64,000 nt of DNA, from positions 1,074,001 through 1,138,000 of the forward strand of contig NZ_CP155792.1 of NCBI RefSeq assembly GCF_039729015.1, in the 5' to 3' direction. The DNA comes from Blastococcus sp. HT6-30. Its GTDB lineage: Bacteria > Actinomycetota > Actinomycetes > Mycobacteriales > Geodermatophilaceae. The translations under genes and the position numbers were made by a program. Below are positions 23,921 to 32,453 of this stretch, piece by piece. The notes under the pieces are model-generated. The model was not told where the DNA came from, made no database searches, and saw only the letters and a program-made list of their open reading frames with translations. The stretch's first letter is position 1, and each line of letters begins with the position of its first letter.

Positions 23921-25539
23921 CCGTGCTGCTGACCGTGGTGATCTTCCTGCCGCTCCTGGCAGCGGGCGTGCTGCTGTCGGGGCCCCGGCTGCGTGGCCGT
24001 GCCGCGATGGGGGTGTGGGTGGCCGCCTCCGCCGTGGACCTGGTGCTGGTGGCCTGGATGTGGTGGCGCTTCGAGACGGGCGAGGGTGCCTCCGGCGTCG
24101 TCGACGGTCTGGCCTACGAGGCGGATGTGCAGTGGATCCCCACCGTCGACGCCGGCTACCACGTCGGCGTGGACGGGTTGTCGCTGCCGCTGCTGGCGCT
24201 GACCGGCGTGCTCTTCCTGGCCTGCGCCGTCTACTCCCTGCGGGAGCCGGACCGGCCGCGGACCTACGCCGCGCTGTTCCTGTTCCTGCAGACCGCGTGC
24301 CTGGGCGCCTTCGCCTCGCTGGACCTCATCCTGTTCTTCGTCTTCTTCGACCTGACGATCGTCGGGATGTACTTCGTCATCGCCGGCTGGGGGCACGGCA
24401 ACGCCCGGCGTAGCGCCCTGAAGTTCTTCCTCTACACCTTCGTCGGTTCGCTGGCCTTGCTGGTCGGCTTCATCGGCCTGTTCCTCGGCAGCGAGCAGCG
24501 CACCTTCGACATGGTGGCGCTGGCCGCCGACCCGCCGCTGGCGGACTCCCCGGTGGCAGGCGGCCTGGTGCTGCTGGCGATCGGGCTGGGCCTGGCGGTG
24601 AAGACGCCGCTGTTCCCCTTCCACACCTGGCTGCCCGACGCGCACACCGACGCCCCCGCCGCCGGTTCGGCGGTCCTCGCCGGCATCCTGCTGAAACTCG
24701 GCACGTACGGGTTCGTGCGGATCGCCATGCCGATCCTGCCCGAGACCTGGCAGCGCTGGGCGATGGTCGTCGTCGTGGTCGGCGTCATCAGCGTCCTGTG
24801 GGGCGCCTTCGTCGCGCTGGCCCAGACCGACGTCAAGCGGATGATCGCCTACACCTCGGTGAACCACATGGGCTATGTCCTGCTCGGTCTGGGCGCGGCC
24901 GGCCTGGTGGCCTCCGCCGACGAGGAGGCGCGGACCGTGGCCACGGTGGGCGCGATGTACCAGATGGTCAGTCACGGCCTCCTCACCGGCGCCCTGTTCC
25001 TGCTCAGTGGATGGCTGTGGTCCCGCGGGCACACCTACGCCTTCGACCGGTGGGGCGGACTGGCCCGTCCGGCACCCGTGTTCGCCGCCTGCCTCGCGGT
25101 GGCCGCGTTCGGCTCCCTTGGCCTGCCCGGGTTCTCCGGGTTCGTCGCCGAGTTCCAGGTGTTCACCGGGGCCCTCCAGGCCGCGCCGGTGGCCACGGTG
25201 ATCGCCGTCGTCGGCATCCTGGTCACCGCCGGGTTGTTCCTGCTCGCCCTGCAGCGGCTGCTCACCGGCGACACCGTCGCCCCGGGCGAGACGGGCGTCG
25301 ATCGAGGGGCGGACGCCGACCAGGCCGGGGAGGGACCGGCTCCGGCGCGGGCGGGCGGCGCCACGGCCGTCGTCGCCGAAGCCCGGACGGCGCCCCGGAT
25401 CGGCGACCTGCGCGGCCACGAGCTGCTCTCGATCGCCCCGCTGCTCGTGCTCGCGGTGGTCCTCGGGCTGTTCCCCCGCGTCCTGCTCGACGTCCTCGAG
25501 CCGGCCGCGGCGGCGGTGGTGGAGCTGGTGGCCCGGTGA
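23917..25539 (+). CDS. nuoM: Complex-I-like antiporter-type subunit M
   Basis: 540 residues, about 14 helices. It keeps HVGVDGLSLPLLALTGVLFL, the helix-7 Lys in LGLAVKTPLFPFHTWLPDAH, TDVKRMIAYTSVNHMGYVLL, and the late Glu in LPGFSGFVAEFQVFTG. The helix-5 acidic residue is Asp rather than Glu (FFDLTIVGMYF instead of F-F-E-L). An Ala/Gly-rich loop of about 35 residues near position 455-490 is inserted before the last helices. GTG start with 4-base overlap to nuoL. Confidence 0.93.
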   Translation: MTVLLTVVIFLPLLAAGVLLSGPRLRGRAAMGVWVAASAVDLVLVAWMWWRFETGEGASGVVDGLAYEADVQWIPTVDAGYHVGVDGLSLPLLALTGVLFLACAVYSLREPDRPRTYAALFLFLQTACLGAFASLDLILFFVFFDLTIVGMYFVIAGWGHGNARRSALKFFLYTFVGSLALLVGFIGLFLGSEQRTFDMVALAADPPLADSPVAGGLVLLAIGLGLAVKTPLFPFHTWLPDAHTDAPAAGSAVLAGILLKLGTYGFVRIAMPILPETWQRWAMVVVVVGVISVLWGAFVALAQTDVKRMIAYTSVNHMGYVLLGLGAAGLVASADEEARTVATVGAMYQMVSHGLLTGALFLLSGWLWSRGHTYAFDRWGGLARPAPVFAACLAVAAFGSLGLPGFSGFVAEFQVFTGALQAAPVATVIAVVGILVTAGLFLLALQRLLTGDTVAPGETGVDRGADADQAGEGPAPARAGGATAVVAEARTAPRIGDLRGHELLSIAPLLVLAVVLGLFPRVLLDVLEPAAAAVVELVAR

Positions 25540-27008
25540 CGGGCATGTCCGGCGGCACGGAGGCGTGGCCCGCGCTGCTGCCGGAGGCGCTCCTCCTGCT
25601 CGGCGCGGTCGGCGGGCTGCTGCTCGGGCTGTGGACACCTCAGCAGGCGCAGTGGCGGGTGCGGCTGCTGGTCACCGCGGCCTGCCTGGCCAGCGCGGCC
25701 GCCGCGGCCCCTGCGCTGTCGCGCCCCGCCGAGCGGGTGTTCGAGGGCACGTGGGCCGTGGACACCACCACCGGCGTCGTCCGCATCGTCGTCGCCCTCG
25801 GTGTGGCGGTCCTCGTCTGGCTGGCCGCACCGTCGGTGGCCGGCCATCCGCGGGAGACCGAGGCCTACGTGCTGATGCTCCTCGGCGGGCTCGGCACCGT
25901 CGCGCTGGCGGCCGGCGGCGACCTGCTCCTGCTGGTCGGTGCCTACCTGCTGGCCAGTGTCCCGCTCTACCCGTTGGCCGGTTTCGCCAAGGACGCCGCC
26001 GGCACCGAGGCGACGATGAAGTACTACCTCATGGGTGCCTTCGCCGGCGTGCTCCTGCTGGTCGGCGTCGCCGCGCTGGTGCTGGCATCCGGTACCACCG
26101 GCTACCCCGATCTGGCCGCCGCGCTCCCGGAGGCGCCCCCCGCGCTCCTGGCCATCGGAGTCCTCGGTGTGCTCGCCGGGGTGGCGTTCAAGGCCGGCGC
26201 CGTCCCCGTCCACTTCTGGGTGCCCGACGTCACGGCCGGGACGACAGCCCCGATGGCCGCCTACATCACCACCATTCCGAAGATCGGCGCCGTCGCGGCC
26301 GCCTTCCGCCTGGTCGCCGAGCCGTTCGCCGATCTGCCCGTCGACGTCCCGCTGCTCGTGGCCGTCCTCGCGGCGGCCAGCATGACGCTGGGGAACCTCG
26401 CCGCGTTCGCCCAGACCGACGTCCTGCGGCTGCTCGCCTACTCCACGGTGAGCCAGGTCGGCTACCTGTTCATGGTCGTCGCCGTGGCCGGCCGCACCGA
26501 TCTCGACGTCCCGGCGCTGGCCGTCTACCTGGCCGGCTACGCGGTGACCAACATCGGTGCCTTCGCCGCGATCGCGGCCACCCCGGCGGCCCGCACGATC
26601 ACCGACTGGGCCACGGCCGTGGGGCCGCACCGCTGGCTGGTGGGGAGCCTCGTGGTGTGCCTGCTCGGGTTGGTCGGGACCCCGCCGACGGCGGTCTTCG
26701 TGGGCAAGCTCGCCGTCTTCGCCGCCACCTGGGACGGCGCGCTCCCGTGGCTGGTCGTCCTGGCCGCGGTGAACACCGTCGCCAGCCTCTTCTACTACCT
26801 GCGCTGGATCGCACCCGCGTTCTCGGGGCTGGCCCTCGCACCGGTCCCGGCGGAGGGACCGGTGGGCAGCGGTCCCCGCACCGCGGCCGGGACGGCGCAG
26901 GCAGTCCGGGCCGCACCGGTGATGATCCTCCACGCTGCAGCGGTCGGATCGGTGGTGCTCGGCCTCGGCGCCGGGGTGTGGCTCGGCCTGGCGTCCGGCG
27001 GGGTGTGA
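25536..27008 (+). CDS. nuoN: Complex-I-like antiporter-type subunit N
   Basis: 490 residues, about 14 helices. NuoN features: EATMKYYLMGAFAGVLLLVG, the helix-7 Lys in GVAFKAGAVPVHFWVPDV, TTAPMAAYITTIPKIGAVAA, TDVLRLLAYSTVSQVGYLFM, and the late Lys in PTAVFVGKLAVF. The start overlaps nuoM by 4 bases (GTGA); an in-frame ATG three codons later is possible. Last gene of the operon. The operon therefore has A, H, J, K, L, M and N, all seven membrane subunits, without C, D, E, F, G, I or a metal-competent B. Confidence 0.93.
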   Translation: MTGMSGGTEAWPALLPEALLLLGAVGGLLLGLWTPQQAQWRVRLLVTAACLASAAAAAPALSRPAERVFEGTWAVDTTTGVVRIVVALGVAVLVWLAAPSVAGHPRETEAYVLMLLGGLGTVALAAGGDLLLLVGAYLLASVPLYPLAGFAKDAAGTEATMKYYLMGAFAGVLLLVGVAALVLASGTTGYPDLAAALPEAPPALLAIGVLGVLAGVAFKAGAVPVHFWVPDVTAGTTAPMAAYITTIPKIGAVAAAFRLVAEPFADLPVDVPLLVAVLAAASMTLGNLAAFAQTDVLRLLAYSTVSQVGYLFMVVAVAGRTDLDVPALAVYLAGYAVTNIGAFAAIAATPAARTITDWATAVGPHRWLVGSLVVCLLGLVGTPPTAVFVGKLAVFAATWDGALPWLVVLAAVNTVASLFYYLRWIAPAFSGLALAPVPAEGPVGSGPRTAAGTAQAVRAAPVMILHAAAVGSVVLGLGAGVWLGLASGGV

Positions 27009-27031
27009 GGGGCGGAGCGGGAACCGTGCGA

Positions 27032-27306
27032 TCAGATCATCGAGGAGCCCGAACCGGTGGTGGCCAGCCGAGACCGCAACCAGATCATCACGACGTCCCA
27101 CGCTCCGGTGACCAGCAGCAGGCCAGGAGGAGGTAGCCAGGGACCAGCGGCAGCACGCATGGCGGGGCGGTGCTGATCAGCCCGGCGAGCGCGAGCAGCA
27201 GCGAGCCGTCGATGACGGCGCCCAGGCCTCCCACGGTTCGGCCCTCGGCCAGCAGCTTGTCGAGCGCAGCGCGCAGGTCGTCCTCGGGGAGGCCGAGGAA
27301 AGGAGT
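27032..27306 (-). pseudogene. Remnant of cytochrome c biogenesis protein CcdA
   Basis: One frame reads SLLLALAGLISTAPPCVLPL followed by VPGYLLLA, the first-helix Pro-Cys motif of CcdA/DsbD-type thiol transporters. Directly after it, in a different frame, comes GLLLVTGAWDVVMIWLRSRL and a normal stop, which is a CcdA C-terminus. The four or so helices between, including the second Cys, are gone. The two ends are joined at CTCCTCCTGGCCTGCTG, within which the frame changes. No intact start was found. So this is an internal-deletion pseudogene; the right boundary is approximate. Confidence 0.6.
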
Positions 27307-27311
27307 GCCGG

Positions 27312-28244
27312 ATGAGCGCCGGGCACGACCACGTGGACGCGCACGGTGGGGCGGGCGCCGACCGCCGACGCCTGCCCATCGTGCTCGCCCTCACCGCGAC
27401 CGTGCTCGTCCTGCAGCTCGTCGGCGCAGTGGTGTCGGGCTCCCTGGCGCTGGTCGCCGACGCCGCGCACGCCGCCACCGACGCCGCCGGCCTGGTCATC
27501 GCACTGCTCGCGGCGACCCTGGCGCTGCGCCCGGCCACAGCCCGGCGCACCCTGGGGGTACCGGCGCGCCGAGGTGCTGGGCGCCACCCTGCAGGCCGCG
27601 GTGCTGCTCGCCGTCGGCAGTTGGATCTGCATCGAGGCCGTCGGCCGCTTGTTCCAGCCGGCCGAGGTCGCCTCGACCTCCGTGCTCGTCTTCGGCGCGC
27701 TCGGCCTGGCGGCCAACGTCGTCGGCATCCTGGTGCTCACCCGCGGCGGTGCCCGCGACGGCAGCGGCAACAGGCGCGCGGCGCTGCTCGAGTTCGTGAA
27801 CGACGCGCTGGGCTCGGTCGCGGTGCTGGTCGCCGCCGCGTCATCGCGCTCACCGGCTGGCAGCAGGCCGACGCGATCGCCTCGCTGGTGATCGTCGCGC
27901 TCATCGTGCCACGCACCTTGAAGCTGCTGCGTGAGACGGTGTCGGTGCTGCTCGAGAGCACCCCACCGGGGCTGGACCTGGATGCCGTCCGCACCCACCT
28001 GCTCGCCCAGCCGCACGTTCTGGGCGTCCACGACCTGCACGCCTCCCAGATCACCACCGGGCTGCCGGTGCTGACCGCCCACGTCGTCGTCGAGGACTCC
28101 TGCTTCTCCGACGGGCACGCCCCACGGGTGCTGGACCGGCTGCAGGCATGTCTCGCCGAGAACTTCGACATGAGCGTCGAGCACTCCACCTTCCAGCTCG
28201 AAGCCGCCGCGCACGCCGATCACGAGCTCGCCGCCCACGGCTGA
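27312..28244 (+). pseudogene. Cation diffusion facilitator transporter, two compensating frameshifts
   Basis: A CzcD/ZitB-type CDF metal exporter of about 310 residues if repaired. N-terminus with His (AGHDHVDAHGG), helix 2 motif VADAAHAATDAAGLVIAL, then the frame is lost at a G5 run near 27556 (expected ...LGYRRAEVLGATLQA in the next frame). It continues there through VNDALGSVAVLVAAA, and returns to the first frame near 27840 where one G appears missing before VIALTGWQQADAIASL. The C-terminal cytoplasmic domain (HVLGVHDLHASQITTGLPVL, HVVVEDSCFSDG) is intact. Either two sequencing indels or a decayed gene. A metal/H+ antiporter in the working form. Confidence 0.8.
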
Positions 28245-28345
28245 CCGACGTGTGCGGGCCGGTCACCGTCGACCAACCTGTACGGGCTCGACCTCACCGA
28301 CCGGCTCGACCACGGCCTGCGGCTGCTGCTCGCAGGCCTGCGAGC

Positions 28346-28999
28346 TCAGCTGTCACCCGTCGACGACGGTCCGGTCCGGTCGACGCTGGTAGCCGGGGTG
28401 GCGACCCGGCGGAGCAGCGGCTGCTCCGGCTTCTGCACGAGGCGCGACGCGGTCGCCGGCGGGTGCTTCGGCCAGAGGGTGCAGGGCAGGGGCCAGGCCA
28501 GCGCCCAGATGATCAGCCCCGCGGTCAGGCCGTTGATCCAGCCGGTCAGGTGGGCGGTGCGGGCCGGGTCGTCGACTGCGAGGACGGCCAGGCCGAGCAG
28601 GCCGCAGGCCACGCCCCACCCAGCGAGCGCTCGGGCCCACAGCCTCCACTCGTAGCGGGCGCGTGCCTGCCCGTACGGCGGCCGGCGGACCGGGGGCGAG
28701 CCGCCGGCGAAGCGGTGGGCGAAGCGCTGGTCGGCCCACTGCAGGGTGGTCGACCCGAACGCCACGGAGAAGCCGATGTAGACGGCGGCGAACCCGTGCG
28801 CGGCACCGGCCGCGCTGGCCGAGCGCAGGTCCAGGACGGAGGCGACGAGCAGGATGAGGTCGATCACCGGGGCGCCGGCCAGCAGGATCGCGCTGGTGCG
28901 GCGCAGGCGGAGAACGTAGCGGGCGACCAGGCCGGCGCCGAGCAGGCACCAGAAGCCGACCTCGCACACCACGATGAGCGCGATCAGGAAGCCGTTCAC
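28346..28999 (-). CDS. Uncharacterised membrane protein
   Basis: 217 residues with about five transmembrane helices: FLIALIVVCEVGFWCLLGAG, an AILLAGAPVIDLILLVASVL helix, HGFAAVYIGFSVAFGSTTLQ, LAGWGVACGLLGLAVLAV and LTAGLIIWALAWPLPCTLW. No transporter or enzyme signature is recognised; actinobacteria have many such 2TM+3TM proteins of unknown role. The GTG start overlaps the stop of the acetyltransferase gene by 4 bases, so translation is coupled. The C-terminal 25 residues are basic and Ser/Thr-rich. Confidence 0.75.
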   Translation of the reverse strand: MNGFLIALIVVCEVGFWCLLGAGLVARYVLRLRRTSAILLAGAPVIDLILLVASVLDLRSASAAGAAHGFAAVYIGFSVAFGSTTLQWADQRFAHRFAGGSPPVRRPPYGQARARYEWRLWARALAGWGVACGLLGLAVLAVDDPARTAHLTGWINGLTAGLIIWALAWPLPCTLWPKHPPATASRLVQKPEQPLLRRVATPATSVDRTGPSSTGDS

Positions 29000-29649
29000 C
29001 CGACGGGCTCCGCTCCGACCGCCGTCCCGGTCGCGCCAGGCTCCGTACCGGCAGGGAGTGGCGCACGGTGCATCAGCCAGGTGCGCGGGCCACCGTCGGG
29101 CAGGTCGACGACGTCGGTCACCGTGAAGCCGAGGCGCTGGTAGAAGCGCACGTTGCGAGCCGCGCTGGTCTCCAGGTGCACTGGGATCCGGTCCCGGTCG
29201 GCTCGGGACAGCCCTGGTGCCAGGGCAGCCGCGCCCAGGCCGCGCCCCTGCTGGGGTCGGGCCACGCCGACGCCGGCCAGCAGCAGGTGCTCGCCGACGG
29301 GCCGGTGCGGGGCGAGCACGGCATCGGCCGCGTCGGTCGCGGCGGCGCGGTCGCCGGCCAGGTCGGCGACCGCCGGCCCGATCTCGCGCCACACCTGATG
29401 GGGGACGGCGGTGCCGGGGATCCAGACGGCGACCGTCGTCAGGCCCTCGGCGGTGCAGCCGAGGTCGACGTGCCCGTACGGCAGGGCGACGGCGGTGAGG
29501 TACAGCTCCTGCAGTGCGGTCAGCCGCCGGTCGTGGTCGTCGGCGGCGACGGTCCAGCGGGTCCAGGGGTAGTCGGTGAAGGCGTCGGCGAGGATCCCGG
29601 CCGCAGCGGGGAGCTCGCCGGCCGTGGCGCGGCGCAGCTGCAGGCTCAT
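28996..29649 (-). CDS. GNAT family N-acetyltransferase
   Basis: 217 residues with the GNAT fold. N-terminal LRRATAGELPAAAGILADAF, the acetyl-CoA pyrophosphate loop ARPQQGRGLGAAAL and the closing ARNVRFYQRLGFTVTDVV. The substrate is unknown. The ATG at 29649 fits the family start but has only a crowded GGAG site. An in-frame ATG at 29817 has a strong GGGAGG 5 bases upstream and would add 56 Pro/Ala-rich residues, so the true start may lie there. Translationally coupled to the membrane protein downstream. Confidence 0.83.
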   Translation of the reverse strand: MSLQLRRATAGELPAAAGILADAFTDYPWTRWTVAADDHDRRLTALQELYLTAVALPYGHVDLGCTAEGLTTVAVWIPGTAVPHQVWREIGPAVADLAGDRAAATDAADAVLAPHRPVGEHLLLAGVGVARPQQGRGLGAAALAPGLSRADRDRIPVHLETSAARNVRFYQRLGFTVTDVVDLPDGGPRTWLMHRAPLPAGTEPGATGTAVGAEPVG

Positions 29650-29918
29650 CGCTCCGCCGCGTGCGGTTCGGTCGGTGCGAGGTGGCTGCAGGCCGCGGGA
29701 GTCCGGACGGCGGGCTCCTGGGGCCGCAGATTCGCGCCCAGGCGGCGGTAGACGGATCGCGTGGGGCGGGGGCGTCGTGGCGGGGGCGCTGCCGTCGGAC
29801 GCGGGCGGGTGGGTCATGGTCGCCTCCCTGGGGTGGCGCGAAGTGGGTAGAGGGTGGACGGGCCGCGGTGGAGCGGTGCCAGCGCGGGCCCGTGTGCAGC
29901 CGGGCCGGCGCCGGGTGG

Positions 29919-32447
29919 TCACCGGGTGGCGATGGCGGTGAGCACGTCGAGCCGGGCGGCGCGGCGGGCGGGCAGCAGACCGGCGGCCAGGCCGGCGAGC
30001 ATCGCGGCGGCGACCATGACCAGCAGGTGACCGACGGGGACCCTCATCACGAACGGGTTGTCCGCGGACAATCCGGCCAGGGTGGCCGCGGCCAGGACGA
30101 GACCGAGACCGACGCCCACGACCGCGGCGACGGCGGCGATCAGCGCCGCCTCGGCGCGGATCATCCGCGACAGCTGCGCGCGGGTCATGCCGACTGCCCG
30201 CAGCAGGCCGATCTCGCGGGTCCGCTCGACGATGGACAGTGCCAGGGCGTTGGTGATGCCCAGCAGCGCGATGAGGACCGCGAAGCCGAGCAGCACGGTG
30301 ATCAGCCCGAGTACCTGGTCGACGGCTGCGGCGCGGCCGGCCGCGGCCTCCGCCTGGTCGAGGACCTCGGCGTTGGGGAAGTCGGCGACCGCCCTCCGCA
30401 GCGCCGTGCGTGCGTCGGCCGGGTCGGTGCCGTCGACGAGGGCGACGTAGACGGTGGCGTCGACGTCCTCGCTGAAGTGGGCGGCGTAGGTGTCCAGTGA
30501 GATGACGTAGCTGGTGGACAGCGCCCGGGCCGAGTCGTCGGCCATCAGCCCGACCACCTGCAACCGCTGCTCGCCGTCGCGCGGGAAGGTCAGTGCGAGC
30601 GTGTCGCCGACGGCGAGGTCCCGCTCGGCGGCGACGCCGTCGGCCAGCACGATCCCGCCGCGATCGAGGGCGGCCAGGTCACCGGCGGTCATCTCGATGT
30701 CGGCGACGTCGGGCAGGGTGGCCGGGTCCACCGCGGTCAGCGCGCTGGTCGTGCCGGCGTCCAGCCAGTGGCCGTAGCGAACGGAGGAGACGACGGCGAC
30801 CTCGGGCAGGGCGGCGACGCGGGCGGCGACCTCCGGGGAGAGGCCGCCGAGCATCTCATCGCGGCTGCTCTGCACGAGCAGGTCAGCGGTGATCGCCTCA
30901 CCGGTGGTCGCGCCGATCGCCTTCACCGAGCTGCCGAGCACCGCGACGAAGCCGACCACCGCCAGGCCGAGGGCAAGGGCCATCGCGGTGGCCGCGGTGC
31001 GCCGCGGATTCCGCACCGCGGACTCCCGGGCCAGCTGCCCGGGCACGCCGAGGCGGGTCAGCGGCCGGCCGACCGCGCTCGCCAGCCGCGGCGTCAGCAC
31101 CGGGGCGAGCACGACGAGGCCGGTCAGCAGCAGCACCGCGCCGACGGCGACGCCGGCGATGTCGCGCAGCAGCGCGGCGGTGAGGAGCCCCGCCAGGCCG
31201 AGTCCGGCGGCCGTCCAGCCGGTGACCAGCCGGGCGCGGCGGGGCCGGACCGCTGCCGGGTCGGAGGCCCGCATGGCTTCCACCGGGGCGGTGCGGGCTG
31301 CGCGGCGGGCCGGGCCGAGCACCGCCAGGAGCGTGATCAGCGTGCCGGCGGCGAGGCCGATGACGACGGTGCGGGCGGTGACGGTCAGCGGCCCGTCGGG
31401 CAGCGCCAGCCCGGCGCCGGAGGCCAGCCCCCGCAGGGCGTAGGCGGCGCCGACGCCGGCGGCGGTGCCTCCCGCGGCGCCGGTGACGCCGACGAGCAGG
31501 GCCTCGCCGAGCACGGAGGCGAGCACCTGCCGGCCGGTGGCCCCTGCGGCACGGAGCAGCGCCAGCTCCCCGGCGCGCTGGGTGAGCACGATGCCGAAGG
31601 TGTTGGCGATCAGGAACGCGCCGACGACGAGACCGGCGGCGGCCAGGGCCAGCAGCACGATGCGCAGGTGGTCGATGCTCTCCTTGGCCGCGTCGGCGCT
31701 GGCGGCGGCGGCGTCCTGGGCGTTGCTGACGGCGTAGTCCTCGCCGAGGGCGGCGGCCAGATCCCGGCGCAGATCGGTCACGGCGACGTCCTCGGCGGCG
31801 AGCACGTCGACCGAGGTGACGCCGGTACCGAGGCCGAGCAGCCCCTGCCCGGTGGGCAGGTCGAGGAGCACCACGGTGCTGCCGGCCAGCCCGTCGCCGT
31901 CGCCCACGCCGGTCAGGCCGACGACGCGCAGCTGTGCGCTGGCGGTCGCTGACACGGTGACGGTGTCGCCGAGGTCGATGCCGTGCTCGGCGGCGGTGGC
32001 CGCGTCCAGCACGACCTCTCCGTTCCCGGCCGGAGCGCGGCCAGCGCGCAGCGCGTAGGCGGTGAACGGGGCCTCGGCCCAGGTGCCGAGGATGGTCGGC
32101 CCGGCCGGTGCGACGGCCTGCCCGTCGACCTGCAGCTGCCCGGGCCCGGTGGCGACCGCCCGGACCCGCTCGACACCGGGGGTGGCGGCGATCCGGTCGG
32201 CGAGGTCGGCCGGAAGCGGGTCGCGCTCGACCTCGACGCCCATCGCGGCATCGAAGGCGGCGGCACCGCGGACGGTGAGGTCGACGCCGGCGGCCGTGGT
32301 GCGGAACTGGTCGTCGAGCAGCCGGCTGCTGGTGTCGGTGAGCACGAGGCTGCCGGCCGCGAACGCGACGCCGAGGGCGACGGCCAGCCAGGTCAGCGCG
32401 AGACGGGAGCGGTGCGCGAGCGCGTTGGCGAGGGCGAGTCGGAACAT
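29919..32447 (-). CDS. ABC transporter permease, FtsX/MacB type
   Basis: 842 residues with two FtsX-type halves. It starts FRLALANALAHRSRLALTWL, then a large extracytoplasmic MacB_PCD-like domain; helices near 265, 315 and 360. A second copy begins NPRRTAATAMALALGLAVVG, again with a periplasmic-side domain, and ends with three helices (RAAAVDQVLGLITVLLGFAV; LIAAVAAVVGVGLGLVLAAA; GHLLVMVAAAMLAGLAAGLL). Such permeases work with a MacB/LolD-like ATPase to power extrusion of peptides, lipids or lipoproteins rather than pumping small solutes. It follows the ATPase gene by 6 bp. Confidence 0.92.
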   Translation of the reverse strand: MFRLALANALAHRSRLALTWLAVALGVAFAAGSLVLTDTSSRLLDDQFRTTAAGVDLTVRGAAAFDAAMGVEVERDPLPADLADRIAATPGVERVRAVATGPGQLQVDGQAVAPAGPTILGTWAEAPFTAYALRAGRAPAGNGEVVLDAATAAEHGIDLGDTVTVSATASAQLRVVGLTGVGDGDGLAGSTVVLLDLPTGQGLLGLGTGVTSVDVLAAEDVAVTDLRRDLAAALGEDYAVSNAQDAAAASADAAKESIDHLRIVLLALAAAGLVVGAFLIANTFGIVLTQRAGELALLRAAGATGRQVLASVLGEALLVGVTGAAGGTAAGVGAAYALRGLASGAGLALPDGPLTVTARTVVIGLAAGTLITLLAVLGPARRAARTAPVEAMRASDPAAVRPRRARLVTGWTAAGLGLAGLLTAALLRDIAGVAVGAVLLLTGLVVLAPVLTPRLASAVGRPLTRLGVPGQLARESAVRNPRRTAATAMALALGLAVVGFVAVLGSSVKAIGATTGEAITADLLVQSSRDEMLGGLSPEVAARVAALPEVAVVSSVRYGHWLDAGTTSALTAVDPATLPDVADIEMTAGDLAALDRGGIVLADGVAAERDLAVGDTLALTFPRDGEQRLQVVGLMADDSARALSTSYVISLDTYAAHFSEDVDATVYVALVDGTDPADARTALRRAVADFPNAEVLDQAEAAAGRAAAVDQVLGLITVLLGFAVLIALLGITNALALSIVERTREIGLLRAVGMTRAQLSRMIRAEAALIAAVAAVVGVGLGLVLAAATLAGLSADNPFVMRVPVGHLLVMVAAAMLAGLAAGLLPARRAARLDVLTAIATR

Positions 32448-32453
32448 CTCGGC

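Noticed and set aside
22697-27101. Long leftward frames across nuoL-nuoN
   Set aside because: Low-complexity Gly/Asp/Gln/Arg products, antisense to genes with clear membrane-protein homology.
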